Source: Aquicoccus porphyridii
Lineage (GTDB): Bacteria > Pseudomonadota > Alphaproteobacteria > Rhodobacterales > Rhodobacteraceae
Direction of reading: 5' to 3'
DNA length: 64,000 bases
NCBI RefSeq assembly: GCF_008369105.1
Contig: NZ_VINQ01000004.1
Location: 267,528-331,527, forward strand
Of the stretch, positions 26,953 through 35,649 are shown in pieces. The notes below the pieces were generated by a model that worked only from the letters and a program-made list of their open reading frames with translations, did no database searches and had not been told where the DNA came from. Position numbers and translations under genes: made by a program. Every line of letters starts with the position of its first letter. The stretch's first letter is position 1.

Positions 26953-28530
26953 ATGATTGAGATGTCACGACGCAGGTTACTGGGCATGATAGGCACGGTT
27001 GCCGGTAGCACAGCAATGTACAATGCCATGACTGCGATGGGCCACGCCCAGCCATCCAGCTATAGCGGTCCGATACAGCTCGACGGCGCACCGCAGGGAA
27101 CCAAGATCCTGATTCTCGGCGCCGGTCTCGCGGGAATGACCGCCGCGCTTGAGATGCGCGCCGCCGGATATGAGGTCGAGGTGCTTGAATTCCGCGAGAA
27201 GGCGGGCGGCCGTTGCTGGACGCTGCGCAGCGGCGACACATACACCGAGCTCGGCGGCGCCACGCAGAACGTCGACTTCGCCGATGGCAACTACATCAAC
27301 CCCGGTCCGTGGCGGCTGCCGCACAACCACTACGCGGTCATCGACTACTGCCGACGGCTGAACGTGCCGCTGGAGCCCTTCGTCCAGACCAATTACAACG
27401 CCTACGTTCATCGCGGCGATGCTTTCGGCGGCGCGCCGCAGCGGATGAAGCACATCCTGACCGACTATCGCGGCCACGTCTCGGAACTGCTGGCCAAGGC
27501 GGTCGACCAGGGCAAGCTCGACGGCATGGTCACGCAGGAGGATCGCGAGGTTCTGATCGAGAGCCTGCGCAGTTTCGGCGTGCTCAACGACAAAAATGCC
27601 TATGTCAAAAGTCTCCAGACCAGCGACTACCGCGGATATGACAAGCAAGCGGGAGGCGGCGTCGGTGCGGCCCCGATTCCGTCGGACCCGCTCGACCCGT
27701 CCGAAGTGCTGCAATCGCGGCTGTGGACCATGCTCGCGACGCACGAGACGATGAATCATCACGCGCCCATGTTCCAGCCGATCGGCGGCATGGACGGGAT
27801 CGCGAAAGGGTTCGAACGCGAGGTCGGAGACCTGATTACCTACAACGCCAAGGTTGTCTCGCTGCAGCAGGACGACAGCGGCGTGACCGTGACATGGGAG
27901 GACACAGCCAACGGCGGCGCCACGCGGACCACGACGGCCGACTACTGCGTGTGCACGATCCCGTTCTCGATCCTCGGCCAGATCGACCACAACCTGTCGT
28001 CCTCGCTGGCGAACGTGATCTGGGGCATGCCCTACAACGGCTCGACCAAGGTCGGGCTCGAGTTCAAACGCCGCTTCTGGGAACAGGACGAGGACATCTA
28101 CGGCGGCATCACCTACACGGACCAGGCGATTACGCAGATCAGCTATCCTTCGACCGGCTACCTGTCGGACGGACCGGCCGTGCTGCTGGGCGGCTACACC
28201 TGGCGCGGCGCCGACACGTTCAAGTTCAATGCGATGCAGCCCGCCGAACGGATCGAATGGGCCCTGCGGATGGGCGAGAAGATTCACCCGCAATACCGCG
28301 AGGAGTTCAAGGCCGGGGTCGCCGTCTCGTGGCACAAGGTTCCGTGGGTGCTGGGCTGCTCCGGCATATGGGAGGATCGCGAACGCGACTATGAGGATGC
28401 CGTTGCGATAGACAACCGTGTCGTTTGCGCGGGCGAACACCTGTCCTACCTGCCGGCCTGGCAGGAAGGGGCGATCCTCTCCTCGCTCGACGCCATCTCG
28501 CGTCTACACGACAAAATCATCAACGGGTGA
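26953..28530 (+). CDS. Tat-exported flavin amine oxidase/dehydrogenase
   Basis: A 525-aa FAD-dependent amine oxidase (monoamine / L-amino-acid oxidase superfamily). The start at 26953 has GGAGAG 4 bases upstream. A twin-arginine signal is present (MSRRRLLGMIG from residue 4), implying folded, FAD-loaded export. The Rossmann motif GAGLAG is at 56-61, with REKAGGRCWT at 81-90 binding the FAD. The C-terminal GEHLSYLPAWQEGAILSSL closes the FAD site. It lacks a flavin-linking cysteine in the usual place. The next gene encodes a cytochrome c-RidA fusion 5 bases away. By analogy with NicA2 and its partner CycN in Pseudomonas, it may be a dehydrogenase that uses cytochrome c rather than oxygen. The amine substrate is unknown. 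Confidence 0.85.
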   Translation: MIEMSRRRLLGMIGTVAGSTAMYNAMTAMGHAQPSSYSGPIQLDGAPQGTKILILGAGLAGMTAALEMRAAGYEVEVLEFREKAGGRCWTLRSGDTYTELGGATQNVDFADGNYINPGPWRLPHNHYAVIDYCRRLNVPLEPFVQTNYNAYVHRGDAFGGAPQRMKHILTDYRGHVSELLAKAVDQGKLDGMVTQEDREVLIESLRSFGVLNDKNAYVKSLQTSDYRGYDKQAGGGVGAAPIPSDPLDPSEVLQSRLWTMLATHETMNHHAPMFQPIGGMDGIAKGFEREVGDLITYNAKVVSLQQDDSGVTVTWEDTANGGATRTTTADYCVCTIPFSILGQIDHNLSSSLANVIWGMPYNGSTKVGLEFKRRFWEQDEDIYGGITYTDQAITQISYPSTGYLSDGPAVLLGGYTWRGADTFKFNAMQPAERIEWALRMGEKIHPQYREEFKAGVAVSWHKVPWVLGCSGIWEDRERDYEDAVAIDNRVVCAGEHLSYLPAWQEGAILSSLDAISRLHDKIING

Positions 28531-28535
28531 GCATC

Positions 28536-29477
28536 ATGAAATCACGTTTTCTCTCGGTTCTTGCCATGGCCGGCCTCGGCACTGCGCCGGTCTTCGCGCA
28601 AGACGACAGTGGCACGGAGCAATTCATTTCGCCCGTGTCAGACGAAGCGATGTTTGAAGGCGGCGGCGGATACACCTCCACAGATGGCGAGGAACTCTAC
28701 AATACGTTCTGCGCCGGCTGTCACATGCCCGCTGGCGAGGGTGCCAGCGGCGCGGGAGAGTATCCCCCGCTCAGCGGAAACCCGAGGCTCGAGTTCGCTG
28801 CATACCCGATCACCATCATCGTCAATGGCCAGGGCGGCATGCCCGGCCTCGGGCACCTCCTGAGTGATGAGCAGGTGCTCGAGGTTACCAGCTATATCCA
28901 GTCGGACCTTGGCAACGACTACGCGCCCGATGGCACCCTGCAGATGGTCGCGGACACGCGTCCGGTCGAGGAGGGCGAAGTACTCGCCGAGCACGAGGTC
29001 GAGGAAGAGAATGTCGATCCCGACCGGGAGGACGGTGGTGGCAACGAGACCGGCGTGGTGCGCCACCGTATCCCCAACTCGAACTTCCCGATCCTCTTGG
29101 CGGCCGAAATTCCGGCCGATGCCACGCTGGTCTATCTTAGCGGCACCGTCCCCCAGGTGGTGAACCCCGACGCGGCCGAGGGATCGCCGGAGCGCTACGG
29201 CGACACCACCGCCCAGACCGTGAGTACACTGGCCTCGATCGAGCAGAAGCTCGCCTCGATTGGTCTCGATATGGCTGACGTGGTAAAGATGCAGGTTTAC
29301 CTCGTCTCTCCCGAAGGGGCGGACGCGATGGACTTCGCTGGCTTCATGGAAGGCTATGTCCGCTTTTTCGGAACCGAGACGCAGCCCGAGCTGCCGACCC
29401 GGTCAGTATTCGAGGTCGCAGGCTTGGCCAACCCGTCATGGTTGGTCGAGATCGAGGTCGTTGCTGTCCGACCCTGA
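28536..29477 (+). CDS. Exported cytochrome c - RidA (imine deaminase) fusion protein
   Basis: A 313-aa two-domain protein. A Sec signal peptide (MKSRFLSVLAMAGLG, cleavage near VFA-QDD) is followed by a class I cytochrome c (about 45-125) with heme motif CAGCH (C59, C62, H63) and probable sixth ligand M102 in GQGGMPGLG. An acidic linker (about 132-170) leads to a full RidA/YjgF domain (about 172-313). Its catalytic arginine is kept (R289 in LPTRS) and so is the glutamate E305 in VEIEV, the positions of R105 and E120 of E. coli RidA. The fusion would accept electrons from the upstream flavoenzyme and hydrolyse the resulting imine in the periplasm. Start 28536 is five bases after the oxidase stop with GGGTGAG as ribosome-binding site. 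Confidence 0.85.
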   Translation: MKSRFLSVLAMAGLGTAPVFAQDDSGTEQFISPVSDEAMFEGGGGYTSTDGEELYNTFCAGCHMPAGEGASGAGEYPPLSGNPRLEFAAYPITIIVNGQGGMPGLGHLLSDEQVLEVTSYIQSDLGNDYAPDGTLQMVADTRPVEEGEVLAEHEVEEENVDPDREDGGGNETGVVRHRIPNSNFPILLAAEIPADATLVYLSGTVPQVVNPDAAEGSPERYGDTTAQTVSTLASIEQKLASIGLDMADVVKMQVYLVSPEGADAMDFAGFMEGYVRFFGTETQPELPTRSVFEVAGLANPSWLVEIEVVAVRP

Positions 29478-29488
29478 ACCTTTGCCCG

Positions 29489-29508
29489 GGTCGGGACATT
29501 TCCCGACC
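29489..29508 (+). terminator. Hairpin after the cytochrome-RidA gene
   Basis: GGTCGGGA and TCCCGACC pair around a 4-base loop (CATT), with additional CCC/GGG pairing outside a single mismatch, 11 bases after the stop. There is no T-run, so Rho-independent termination is not certain; a Rho- or RNase-protecting structure is possible. Confidence 0.45.
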
Positions 29509-29720
29509 GGGGCCAACGCTCTGCGTAGTCCGGTCATGCCGCACGCCGACAAACCGCCCCGCCGCCTTCGGCCCCGAGCCGCGCCCCGTGCACCAACGAG
29601 GTCGGATTCTGCGGAGCAACCCGCTGAACCTGCCATGCGCGCACCTGCAAAACCCGCAGCTGGCTGAACTCATAGTGTGCGGGACTTTTGCAACTTTGAA
29701 CCACGCCCAGGTGGCCGGAC

Positions 29721-29944
29721 CGTAGCGATCTCGCGCTGTTCAACCTGGCTATCGATAGCAAATTGCGCGGATTGTTCGGGATTGGGTGACGTCGATCGGG
29801 TTGGAGGCGAGCCCCCGCGGCACGCATTCGATGCGGCGGACAAAGATGGCACAGATCCACAGGAAGACCGGCAACCTGCGTCCTGTTCAGCTCTTGTCAG
29901 GCCATACCGAGATGACAACACGGCATGGCGCCGCGACAAGTTGA
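29721..29944 (+). pseudogene. Internally deleted tyrosine recombinase/integrase relic
   Basis: Two fragments of one integrase type are joined in different frames. Fragment 1 (29721-29771) reads RSDLALFNLAIDSKLRG, ending in the box I arginine. Fragment 2 (29771-29944) reads IVRDWVTSIGL, THSMRRTKMAQIHRKTGNLR and VQLLSGHTEM, containing the box II H-x-x-R and the GH. The roughly 70 codons between them are missing, and the tail after GHTEM, which should carry the catalytic tyrosine, diverges to a stop. The gene is therefore dead. The surrounding 29478-30084 gap holds no other gene. It marks past integration next to the amine-oxidase pair. Confidence 0.75.
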
Positions 29945-30084
29945 GCAAGTCTAGGACTGCCCTCACCGACGCAGCGAAAGACCGTCCATGGGCCGAACGG
30001 TTCCTGAAAACGCGAAATCCCTTGCCCCGTGGTGCGCGACGGCCCGGCAGTACTCCCGGGTCACTGCCAAATTCCCGTTGCAGG

Positions 30085-30408
30085 TCATTCCGATGTCTTC
30101 GCGGCGACCGGTATCTCCAAATCCAGCAGCACGGATGCCAGGCATTTGCCGTGGGCATCCAGTGCCAGCGAGCGGGTGACGCCGCCAGTCAGTGCGCCGT
30201 TGATGACGAAATTGAGCGCGTGGAGCTGGGGCAGCTCGTAACGGGTGACGTCCTTCGCAGAGAAGCTGCCGAAATGGGCGGCCACGCGATCGGGGGTGAC
30301 AAGGTCACGGATCAGGGGCCAGTGGACCGGATCGTAGGCGATGACGGAAATATTCGAAATGTCGCCCTTGTCGCCGGTGCGGGCATGGGCAATGTCATGC
30401 AATCTCAC
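30085..30408 (-). CDS. AtuA-associated small protein
   Basis: A 107-aa protein of the family always found beside or fused to AtuA (DUF1446), starting VRLHDIAHARTGDKGDISNI. The GTG start at 30408 is preferred over an upstream ATG because GGAGG lies 6 bases before it and the family begins here. It overlaps the end of the AtuA gene by 14 bases, suggesting translational coupling; in many genomes the two are one polypeptide. The conserved HARTGDKGD at 7-15 and YELPQLHALNFV near 58-69 are the family landmarks. The biochemical role is not established. Confidence 0.8.
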   Translation of the reverse strand: MRLHDIAHARTGDKGDISNISVIAYDPVHWPLIRDLVTPDRVAAHFGSFSAKDVTRYELPQLHALNFVINGALTGGVTRSLALDAHGKCLASVLLDLEIPVAAKTSE

Positions 30409-31738
30409 GGTGAACCTCCAGGAGTTCGACGCCGGCATCCACCGCGCTCGCAGGTATCAGCGTCGAGGCGATGGCCAGAACTTCGCGCACGCCGCCGGTG
30501 GCGCCCCCACCCCCGGCAGGACCGGCGAGGTAAAGACCCTCGACCTCTTCCTGCACCCGGCGGGCCGCTTCGGCGCTGACACAGCGGGCAGCATAGCGCA
30601 TCCTCACCTCCGGCGCCGTTGTCGACCCTCGAGCCCCGTGCCAGACCGAGTTGACGCCAATGAGTTCGCCCCGCTGTTCATGGAGCTCCGCGCCCAGAGG
30701 GGCCAGGCGGGCCCGGACAAGATCGAGAGCAAGCTCGCCTCGGGCCACGCAATTGGCCCCCGCGTAGCTGATCTGACCTTCACCGATCCACCCATCGTAA
30801 TAGCCGACGGATACCTTGAGATGGCCGGTCGCCGGGCTGCCGCTGGCTCCGCAGACCGCGATCCGGTCCGGCGCGACCTCGGTGAAATCGACACCCGAGA
30901 AATCGGCAACCACATCGGGCTGAAGATACTGCGCGGGGTCGTGGATTTCGTATAAAAGCTGCTCGATACAGGTGGCGCGGGTGATGCAGCCGCCGGTGCC
31001 CGTCAGCTTGCTGATCGTGGCATTGCCGTCTGCATCCACGTCGGCCAGCGGGTGACCGACAGTTGCAAGGTCGGGCACGTCCTTCACCCCCGGATCGGCA
31101 AAGTAGCCGCCGGTAATCTGGGCCGCGCATTCCAGCAGGTGACCAACCAGCACCCCGCGTCCAAGCCTTGCCCAGTCGTCCCGTGCCCAGCCGAACTCGT
31201 GCACCAGCGGAGCGAGGAAAAGGGTCGGGTCCGAGGCGCGGCCACAAATCACCACGTCCGCGCCCGCCGCCAACGCCGAGACGAGGCCGTCGATGCCGAC
31301 ATAGGCATTTGCCGAAACGAGACGATCGCCCAGCATCGACGTCGGTTCACCGGTTTCGTCCAGGATGAAGCTGCCGATCCGATCCAGCACATCGTCGCCC
31401 GTGACGGCGGCGATCTTCAGCCCCGTCAGTCCCAGTTCACGGGCGATCCGGGCGGTCTCCCTTGCGGCCCCACGCGGGTTTGCCGCGCCCATGTTCGTGA
31501 CAATCCGCGTCCCGTTCCTGGCGCAGGCGGGCAGCACCGCACGCATCCGCCGCTCCAACAGCGGGTCATAGCCACCCGCCGGGTCGTTCAGGCGGGCCTG
31601 CTGCGCCAACGCGATGGTGCGCTCGCCCAGGCACTCGAAGACGAGATAATCGAGCCCGCCGCGCTCCGCGAGGTCCAGGGCGGGGGCCAACCTGTCGCCC
31701 TGAAAGCCGGCACCGGCGCCGATCCTGATCGTGCTCAT
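30395..31738 (-). CDS. AtuA family protein (DUF1446, acyclic terpene utilization)
   Basis: A 447-aa cytoplasmic protein. Marks of the family: IRIGAGAGFQGDRLAPALDL at the N-terminus, LDYLVFECLGERTIALAQ (about 29-46), MGAANPRGAARETARIA (about 83-99) and the central CGRASDPTLFLAPLVHEFGW (about 165-184). AtuA was named from the Pseudomonas citronellol/geraniol operon but is also found with TRAP transporters in unrelated pathways. Its gene overlaps the TRAP permease start by 4 bases. The substrate is thus unknown; a CoA-linked or hydroxyacid step is only inference. Confidence 0.82.
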   Translation of the reverse strand: MSTIRIGAGAGFQGDRLAPALDLAERGGLDYLVFECLGERTIALAQQARLNDPAGGYDPLLERRMRAVLPACARNGTRIVTNMGAANPRGAARETARIARELGLTGLKIAAVTGDDVLDRIGSFILDETGEPTSMLGDRLVSANAYVGIDGLVSALAAGADVVICGRASDPTLFLAPLVHEFGWARDDWARLGRGVLVGHLLECAAQITGGYFADPGVKDVPDLATVGHPLADVDADGNATISKLTGTGGCITRATCIEQLLYEIHDPAQYLQPDVVADFSGVDFTEVAPDRIAVCGASGSPATGHLKVSVGYYDGWIGEGQISYAGANCVARGELALDLVRARLAPLGAELHEQRGELIGVNSVWHGARGSTTAPEVRMRYAARCVSAEAARRVQEEVEGLYLAGPAGGGGATGGVREVLAIASTLIPASAVDAGVELLEVHREIA

Positions 31739-33597
31739 GGCATAGCCCTCCGCCTCTGGCTGCGCCGGGTCAGGTAGGCGCCGGCCAGCAACGCCAGCGC
31801 GACGAAGGGCGTCACCGGGTGCGGGTAGATCGCCAGCGCGATGATCACGAGATAGAGGCCGATATCGACGGCACGAACCCCGTGCAACCGCGCGCCCGCC
31901 AGAAGTCCCGGCACCGCGATAACCAGTACCAGCCCCGCCGCGACCGCCTCGAGGACGTCCAGCGGCCCGCCACCCAGCAGCATGCCCGGATAGAGCAGCA
32001 ACAGGAACGGCACGATGTAGGTGACCGCGCCCAGTCGCACGGCCTCTCCCGCCGCGGGCAGCCAGTTGGTGCTGGCGATCCCCGAGCCGACGAAGACAGC
32101 CACGCAGACCGGCGGCGTGATGACCGAGATGGTTGCGAAGTAGAAGACGAAGAGATGCGCGGCCAGCGGATCGACCCCTACGGACGTCATGGCCGGGGCC
32201 AGCACCGCCGCGACGAGCACGTAAGCGGCGGTCGTGGGCAGGCCCATGCCCATGATCAGGCAGACCATGCCGACGATGACAGCCACCAGAACCACGGAAT
32301 CCCCGGCGACCGAGACGATAAGTGAAGAAAGCGTCACGCCGATGCCCGTCAGGTTGATCATCGACACCAGGACCTGCGCGCCGGCCAGCAATACACCAAT
32401 GATGACCATGCCCTTGCCGGCATCCTCGAGCCCACCCAGAAGTTTTCCGGCCATCGCGCGCGGGCTCAGCCGACCGGTTTCGGTGGCGAGGAAGGCGATG
32501 AGCAATCCGACAATGCCATAGAATGCCGAGGTGGCGATCGAACGCCCCAGCCAAATGCCCACGCCCAGGCCACCGAGTGCCGCGAGGATGGGAAGCACCC
32601 GACGCGGCGCAAGGATGGTGGCCCAGTCCGGCATCTCGCTATCCGGCACGACGGCAAGCCCGCGCCGCTGGGCAACGAAATGCACCGTCATGAAGACCGA
32701 CAGGTAAAACAGCACCGCCGGAAGGATCGCGCCGACGATGATGGTGAGGTAGGGCACGCCCAGGATCTCGGCCATCACGAAGGCAGCGGCCCCCATAATC
32801 GGCGGGGCAATCTGTCCGCCGGTCGAGGCCACGGCCTCGACCGCGGCCGCAAAGGGGCGCGGATAACCGAGACGGATCATCATCGGAATGGTGAAATTGC
32901 CGGTGGTCGCCACGTTCGCGACGGCCGAGCCCGAGATCATCCCGAACAGTCCGCTGGCGATGGTGGCGATCTTCGCCGCTCCGCCCGGCTGGCGGCCGCC
33001 AAGTCGCATGGCGAGATCCATGAAAGCCTGCCCGCCGCCGGTATGCAGCAAAAGCGCCCCGAACAGGACGAAGGCGGCGATCACGGTGGCGGCAACCCCG
33101 GTGAGCATCCCCCAGATGCCGAGATCGCCCAGGAAAATCGTCTCGGTCACGAAATCCACGCCGAAACCGCGATGCCGCAACGGACCGGGCAGGAGGTTGC
33201 CGAACAGCGCGTAGCCAAGCCCCAGCAGCACGAGGATCGGGAATATCAGCCCGACCGTCCGCCGCCCGAGTTCCAACACCGCCAGCACGAGCCCCGCCGT
33301 CAGCGCCATGTCGAGCCCGGTGGCCCATGGCAGTTCGGTCATGATGCGGTCGTAGTTCACTACCACGTAGGCACAGGCGGCCAGCGTTACCACGGCCAGC
33401 GCAAGGTCGATTGCCAGCCCCACTGGACGCCAGGGTTTCCCGGCGCCCAATGGGTAGAGCGCGAAGCCGAGCGCGGTGACGAGTGCCAGGAACAGCGCGC
33501 GCTGGATGAGCCCTTCGAAGGGGCCTGTCGCCGCCGTGTAGAGGACGAAAAGCCCGACGAGAACCGCCAGTCCCTTCTGGATGCGCTCGACCGTCAT
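31735..33597 (-). CDS. TRAP transporter fused permease (TAXI type)
   Basis: A 620-aa fused DctQ-DctM permease with about 16 or more hydrophobic helices. The 4TM/12TM TRAP segment is typical (FVLFGALLLHTGGGQAFMDL and GSAVANVATTGNFTIPMMI near 200-235; GMGLPTTAAYVLVAAVLAPA near 455-475). It takes the place of separate small and large subunits and works with the TAXI-type binding protein encoded 10 bases upstream. It imports an unknown carboxylate using the sodium or proton gradient. It is translationally coupled to AtuA (ATGA). Confidence 0.88.
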   Translation of the reverse strand: MTVERIQKGLAVLVGLFVLYTAATGPFEGLIQRALFLALVTALGFALYPLGAGKPWRPVGLAIDLALAVVTLAACAYVVVNYDRIMTELPWATGLDMALTAGLVLAVLELGRRTVGLIFPILVLLGLGYALFGNLLPGPLRHRGFGVDFVTETIFLGDLGIWGMLTGVAATVIAAFVLFGALLLHTGGGQAFMDLAMRLGGRQPGGAAKIATIASGLFGMISGSAVANVATTGNFTIPMMIRLGYPRPFAAAVEAVASTGGQIAPPIMGAAAFVMAEILGVPYLTIIVGAILPAVLFYLSVFMTVHFVAQRRGLAVVPDSEMPDWATILAPRRVLPILAALGGLGVGIWLGRSIATSAFYGIVGLLIAFLATETGRLSPRAMAGKLLGGLEDAGKGMVIIGVLLAGAQVLVSMINLTGIGVTLSSLIVSVAGDSVVLVAVIVGMVCLIMGMGLPTTAAYVLVAAVLAPAMTSVGVDPLAAHLFVFYFATISVITPPVCVAVFVGSGIASTNWLPAAGEAVRLGAVTYIVPFLLLLYPGMLLGGGPLDVLEAVAAGLVLVIAVPGLLAGARLHGVRAVDIGLYLVIIALAIYPHPVTPFVALALLAGAYLTRRSQRRRAMP

Positions 33598-33607
33598 CGC
33601 CCGGCCC

Positions 33608-34570
33608 TTACTCGGCCAATTTCAGCTTGGCGGGCAGGTCGATGCCCTGCTCCTCGAACCAGCGCGCGGCACCCGGATGCAGCGGGATCGTGCCGAACTG
33701 CACCGTCATGTCGGCAAGGCTCGCGCCCTTGAGGCTCGCCATGGCGTTGGCCTGCGCCGTCTGGTCTTCCATCACCGCCTTGACGATCTTGTAGGCCGTG
33801 TCGTCGTCCATCGAGCGCGGCGCGGCGACACCGACGCCAAAGCTCCATGTCGTATAGGCCGGGATGCCGCCCGCCGCGCCTTCGGGGATGTCCACGACCG
33901 AGATGTCGGGCATCTCGGCGCGAAGCGTGTCGGCCTGCTCGGGGGTCAGGCCGAGGATGGCGATGTCGGTCGAGGTCGCGATGTCCATGGTCGAACCGTC
34001 CAGCTTGTTGCCAGACCCCGACTTGACGTAACCGGCCACCCGGTTGTCCTTGATCATGCCGACGATGTCGGTGGTCGAGCCGCGCACGTAGTCGGCCTCA
34101 AGGCCGAGCGTCGCGAACACCGCCTCGGTGGTGGCCTCCGTCGCAGAGCCCTTGATGCCCGGATTGAAGCGAACGCCCTCCAGCCCCGCGAGGCTGTCGA
34201 CCCCGGCATCGGCCCGCATGACCACATTCTGCGGCGCGCCAGTATAGACCCAGAGCAACGCGAGGTCCTGCGGCTTGCCTTCGAAGTCGTTCTTGCCCGC
34301 CGCGGCGTGTTGCACGACGTTGGTGGTCACGAGGCCAAGGTCCACCTGGCCGCGCTCCATCCGGCGGATATTGTCCATCGTCGCGCCGGTTTCGACGACC
34401 GACGCACGCAGCCCTTCGGCATTTTCATTGATCAACTGGCCCACGGCGACGAAATAGCCGTAATGGCTCGACGAGGCCGAAGTGGAGCCGATCAGCAGAT
34501 CCTTGTCCTGGGCTGCCAACGGGCTGGCAAGCAGGGTTGCGCCCATCAGGGCGTGAAGAAGATGTTTCAT
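33608..34570 (-). CDS. TAXI-family TRAP transporter solute-binding protein
   Basis: A 320-aa periplasmic receptor. Start 34570 has an excellent GGGAGGA ribosome-binding site; an upstream ATG is discarded. A signal peptide (MKHLLHALMGATLLASPLA, cleavage after AAQ) precedes LIGSTSASSSHYGYFVAVGQ, the TAXI N-terminal ligand-binding segment. YVRGSTTDIVGMIKDNRVAG and SFGVGVAAPRSMDDDTAYKI follow. Partner of the fused permease. It is the first gene of a leftward unit divergent from a LysR gene at 34668. The ligand is not readable. Confidence 0.86.
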   Translation of the reverse strand: MKHLLHALMGATLLASPLAAQDKDLLIGSTSASSSHYGYFVAVGQLINENAEGLRASVVETGATMDNIRRMERGQVDLGLVTTNVVQHAAAGKNDFEGKPQDLALLWVYTGAPQNVVMRADAGVDSLAGLEGVRFNPGIKGSATEATTEAVFATLGLEADYVRGSTTDIVGMIKDNRVAGYVKSGSGNKLDGSTMDIATSTDIAILGLTPEQADTLRAEMPDISVVDIPEGAAGGIPAYTTWSFGVGVAAPRSMDDDTAYKIVKAVMEDQTAQANAMASLKGASLADMTVQFGTIPLHPGAARWFEEQGIDLPAKLKLAE

Positions 34571-34629
34571 GATGTTCCTCCCATGTGCCCGCAACGCGGG
34601 GTATGGGCGCAGGATCGCACAAATCCGCT

Positions 34630-34658
34630 ATTGTCAGAATTGCTATATTGGCGATAAT
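34630..34658. promoter_or_regulatory. Candidate LysR-binding region upstream of the TAXI operon
   Basis: The 97-base divergent region contains ATTGTC and GATAAT as imperfect arms (one mismatch) within an AT-rich stretch close to the LysR start. This is a weak dyad of the kind LysR proteins use for autorepression and divergent activation. Position supports it; the sequence alone is not decisive. Confidence 0.3.
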
Positions 34659-34667
34659 TAATGCATC

Positions 34668-35597
34668 ATGCGCAACAATCCATCGCTCGCAGATTATCGC
34701 GTCGCCCTGACGCTCCGTGACCAGCAGTCATTTCGCCAGGCCGCCGAGACACTCGGCATGTCGCCCTCCGCGCTTTCGCGCCAGCTCGCGGCATTGGAGG
34801 CGGGCCTCGGGGTGCGCCTCTTCGATCGCGACACGCGCAATGTCACGCCGACGGCGTCGGGGCTGGCCTTCGCCCAACTGGCCGAGCGCATGCTGAACAC
34901 GGCCGAGAACGTCATGGAGGAGTTCGACGCCCATCTCTCCGCCAGCCGGGGGCGGCTGACCATAGCCGGGCTGCCTTCGGTGACCGTCGGCCTTTTGCCG
35001 GGACTCCTGAAAAGCTTCGCAGAGCGCCATGCGGGAATAGACCTTCGGATCATGGATGCCCTGTCTGAAAGCGTGGTCGAAGCGGTCGAGGCCGGGCGGG
35101 CGGATATCGGCTTCACAGCGGGGACGGTCGCGGCTCGACTCCGGCTCGCCTTTCACCCGCTACTTGATGACACCTTCGTCGCGGTCGGCGCCCCGGACGG
35201 CCCTCTGTCCGAAGACAGGAGCTACGGCATGGCCGAACTTGCCGCCATGCCCGTGATCGCCATGGAAATCGGCACCAGCGTTCGCGAGTTGCTGGACGGC
35301 TCCTGCCAGCGTCTTGGCATTGCCATGGCGCCGCGGTTCGAGGTCGCGCATCTTGCCACCGCCGGAGCCCTGGTCGCCGAAGGTCTCGGGATCTCGATTC
35401 TGCCAACCCTCACCCTGCCCGTCCTCCCGATGGAGCGCCTGGTCCAGCGCCCCGTGCAGGATTTCGGCGCCAGGCGTCGCATCGGCCTGGTTCACCAGCA
35501 GGGCCGCTCGCTATCGCCCACCGGCAAGGCCTTTCTTGAACATACCAAGCAAAACCTCCCATTTCTGCGTCGGGCTGGCCAAGAGGCAACGAACTGA
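34668..35597 (+). CDS. LysR-family transcriptional regulator
   Basis: A 309-aa LysR protein: helix-turn-helix in residues 1-62 (SLADYRVALTLRDQQSFRQA, then ETLGMSPSALSRQLAALEA) and effector domain from about 90. Divergent from the TAXI-TRAP / AtuA operon with a 97-base shared promoter region, so it most likely controls that operon. It ends 52 bases before a truncated bioY on the opposite strand. There are no unusual residues in the DNA-binding part. Confidence 0.88.
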   Translation: MRNNPSLADYRVALTLRDQQSFRQAAETLGMSPSALSRQLAALEAGLGVRLFDRDTRNVTPTASGLAFAQLAERMLNTAENVMEEFDAHLSASRGRLTIAGLPSVTVGLLPGLLKSFAERHAGIDLRIMDALSESVVEAVEAGRADIGFTAGTVAARLRLAFHPLLDDTFVAVGAPDGPLSEDRSYGMAELAAMPVIAMEIGTSVRELLDGSCQRLGIAMAPRFEVAHLATAGALVAEGLGISILPTLTLPVLPMERLVQRPVQDFGARRRIGLVHQQGRSLSPTGKAFLEHTKQNLPFLRRAGQEATN

Positions 35598-35649
35598 TGT
35601 CAATTGCGAAGCAGATTGCCGCGACTCGTCCACGGCGCGGCCAAAGCCC

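Noticed and set aside
29478..29720. Possible missing N-terminal half of the integrase
   Set aside because: No frame upstream of 29721 continues the integrase similarity, so the relic is taken to begin there.
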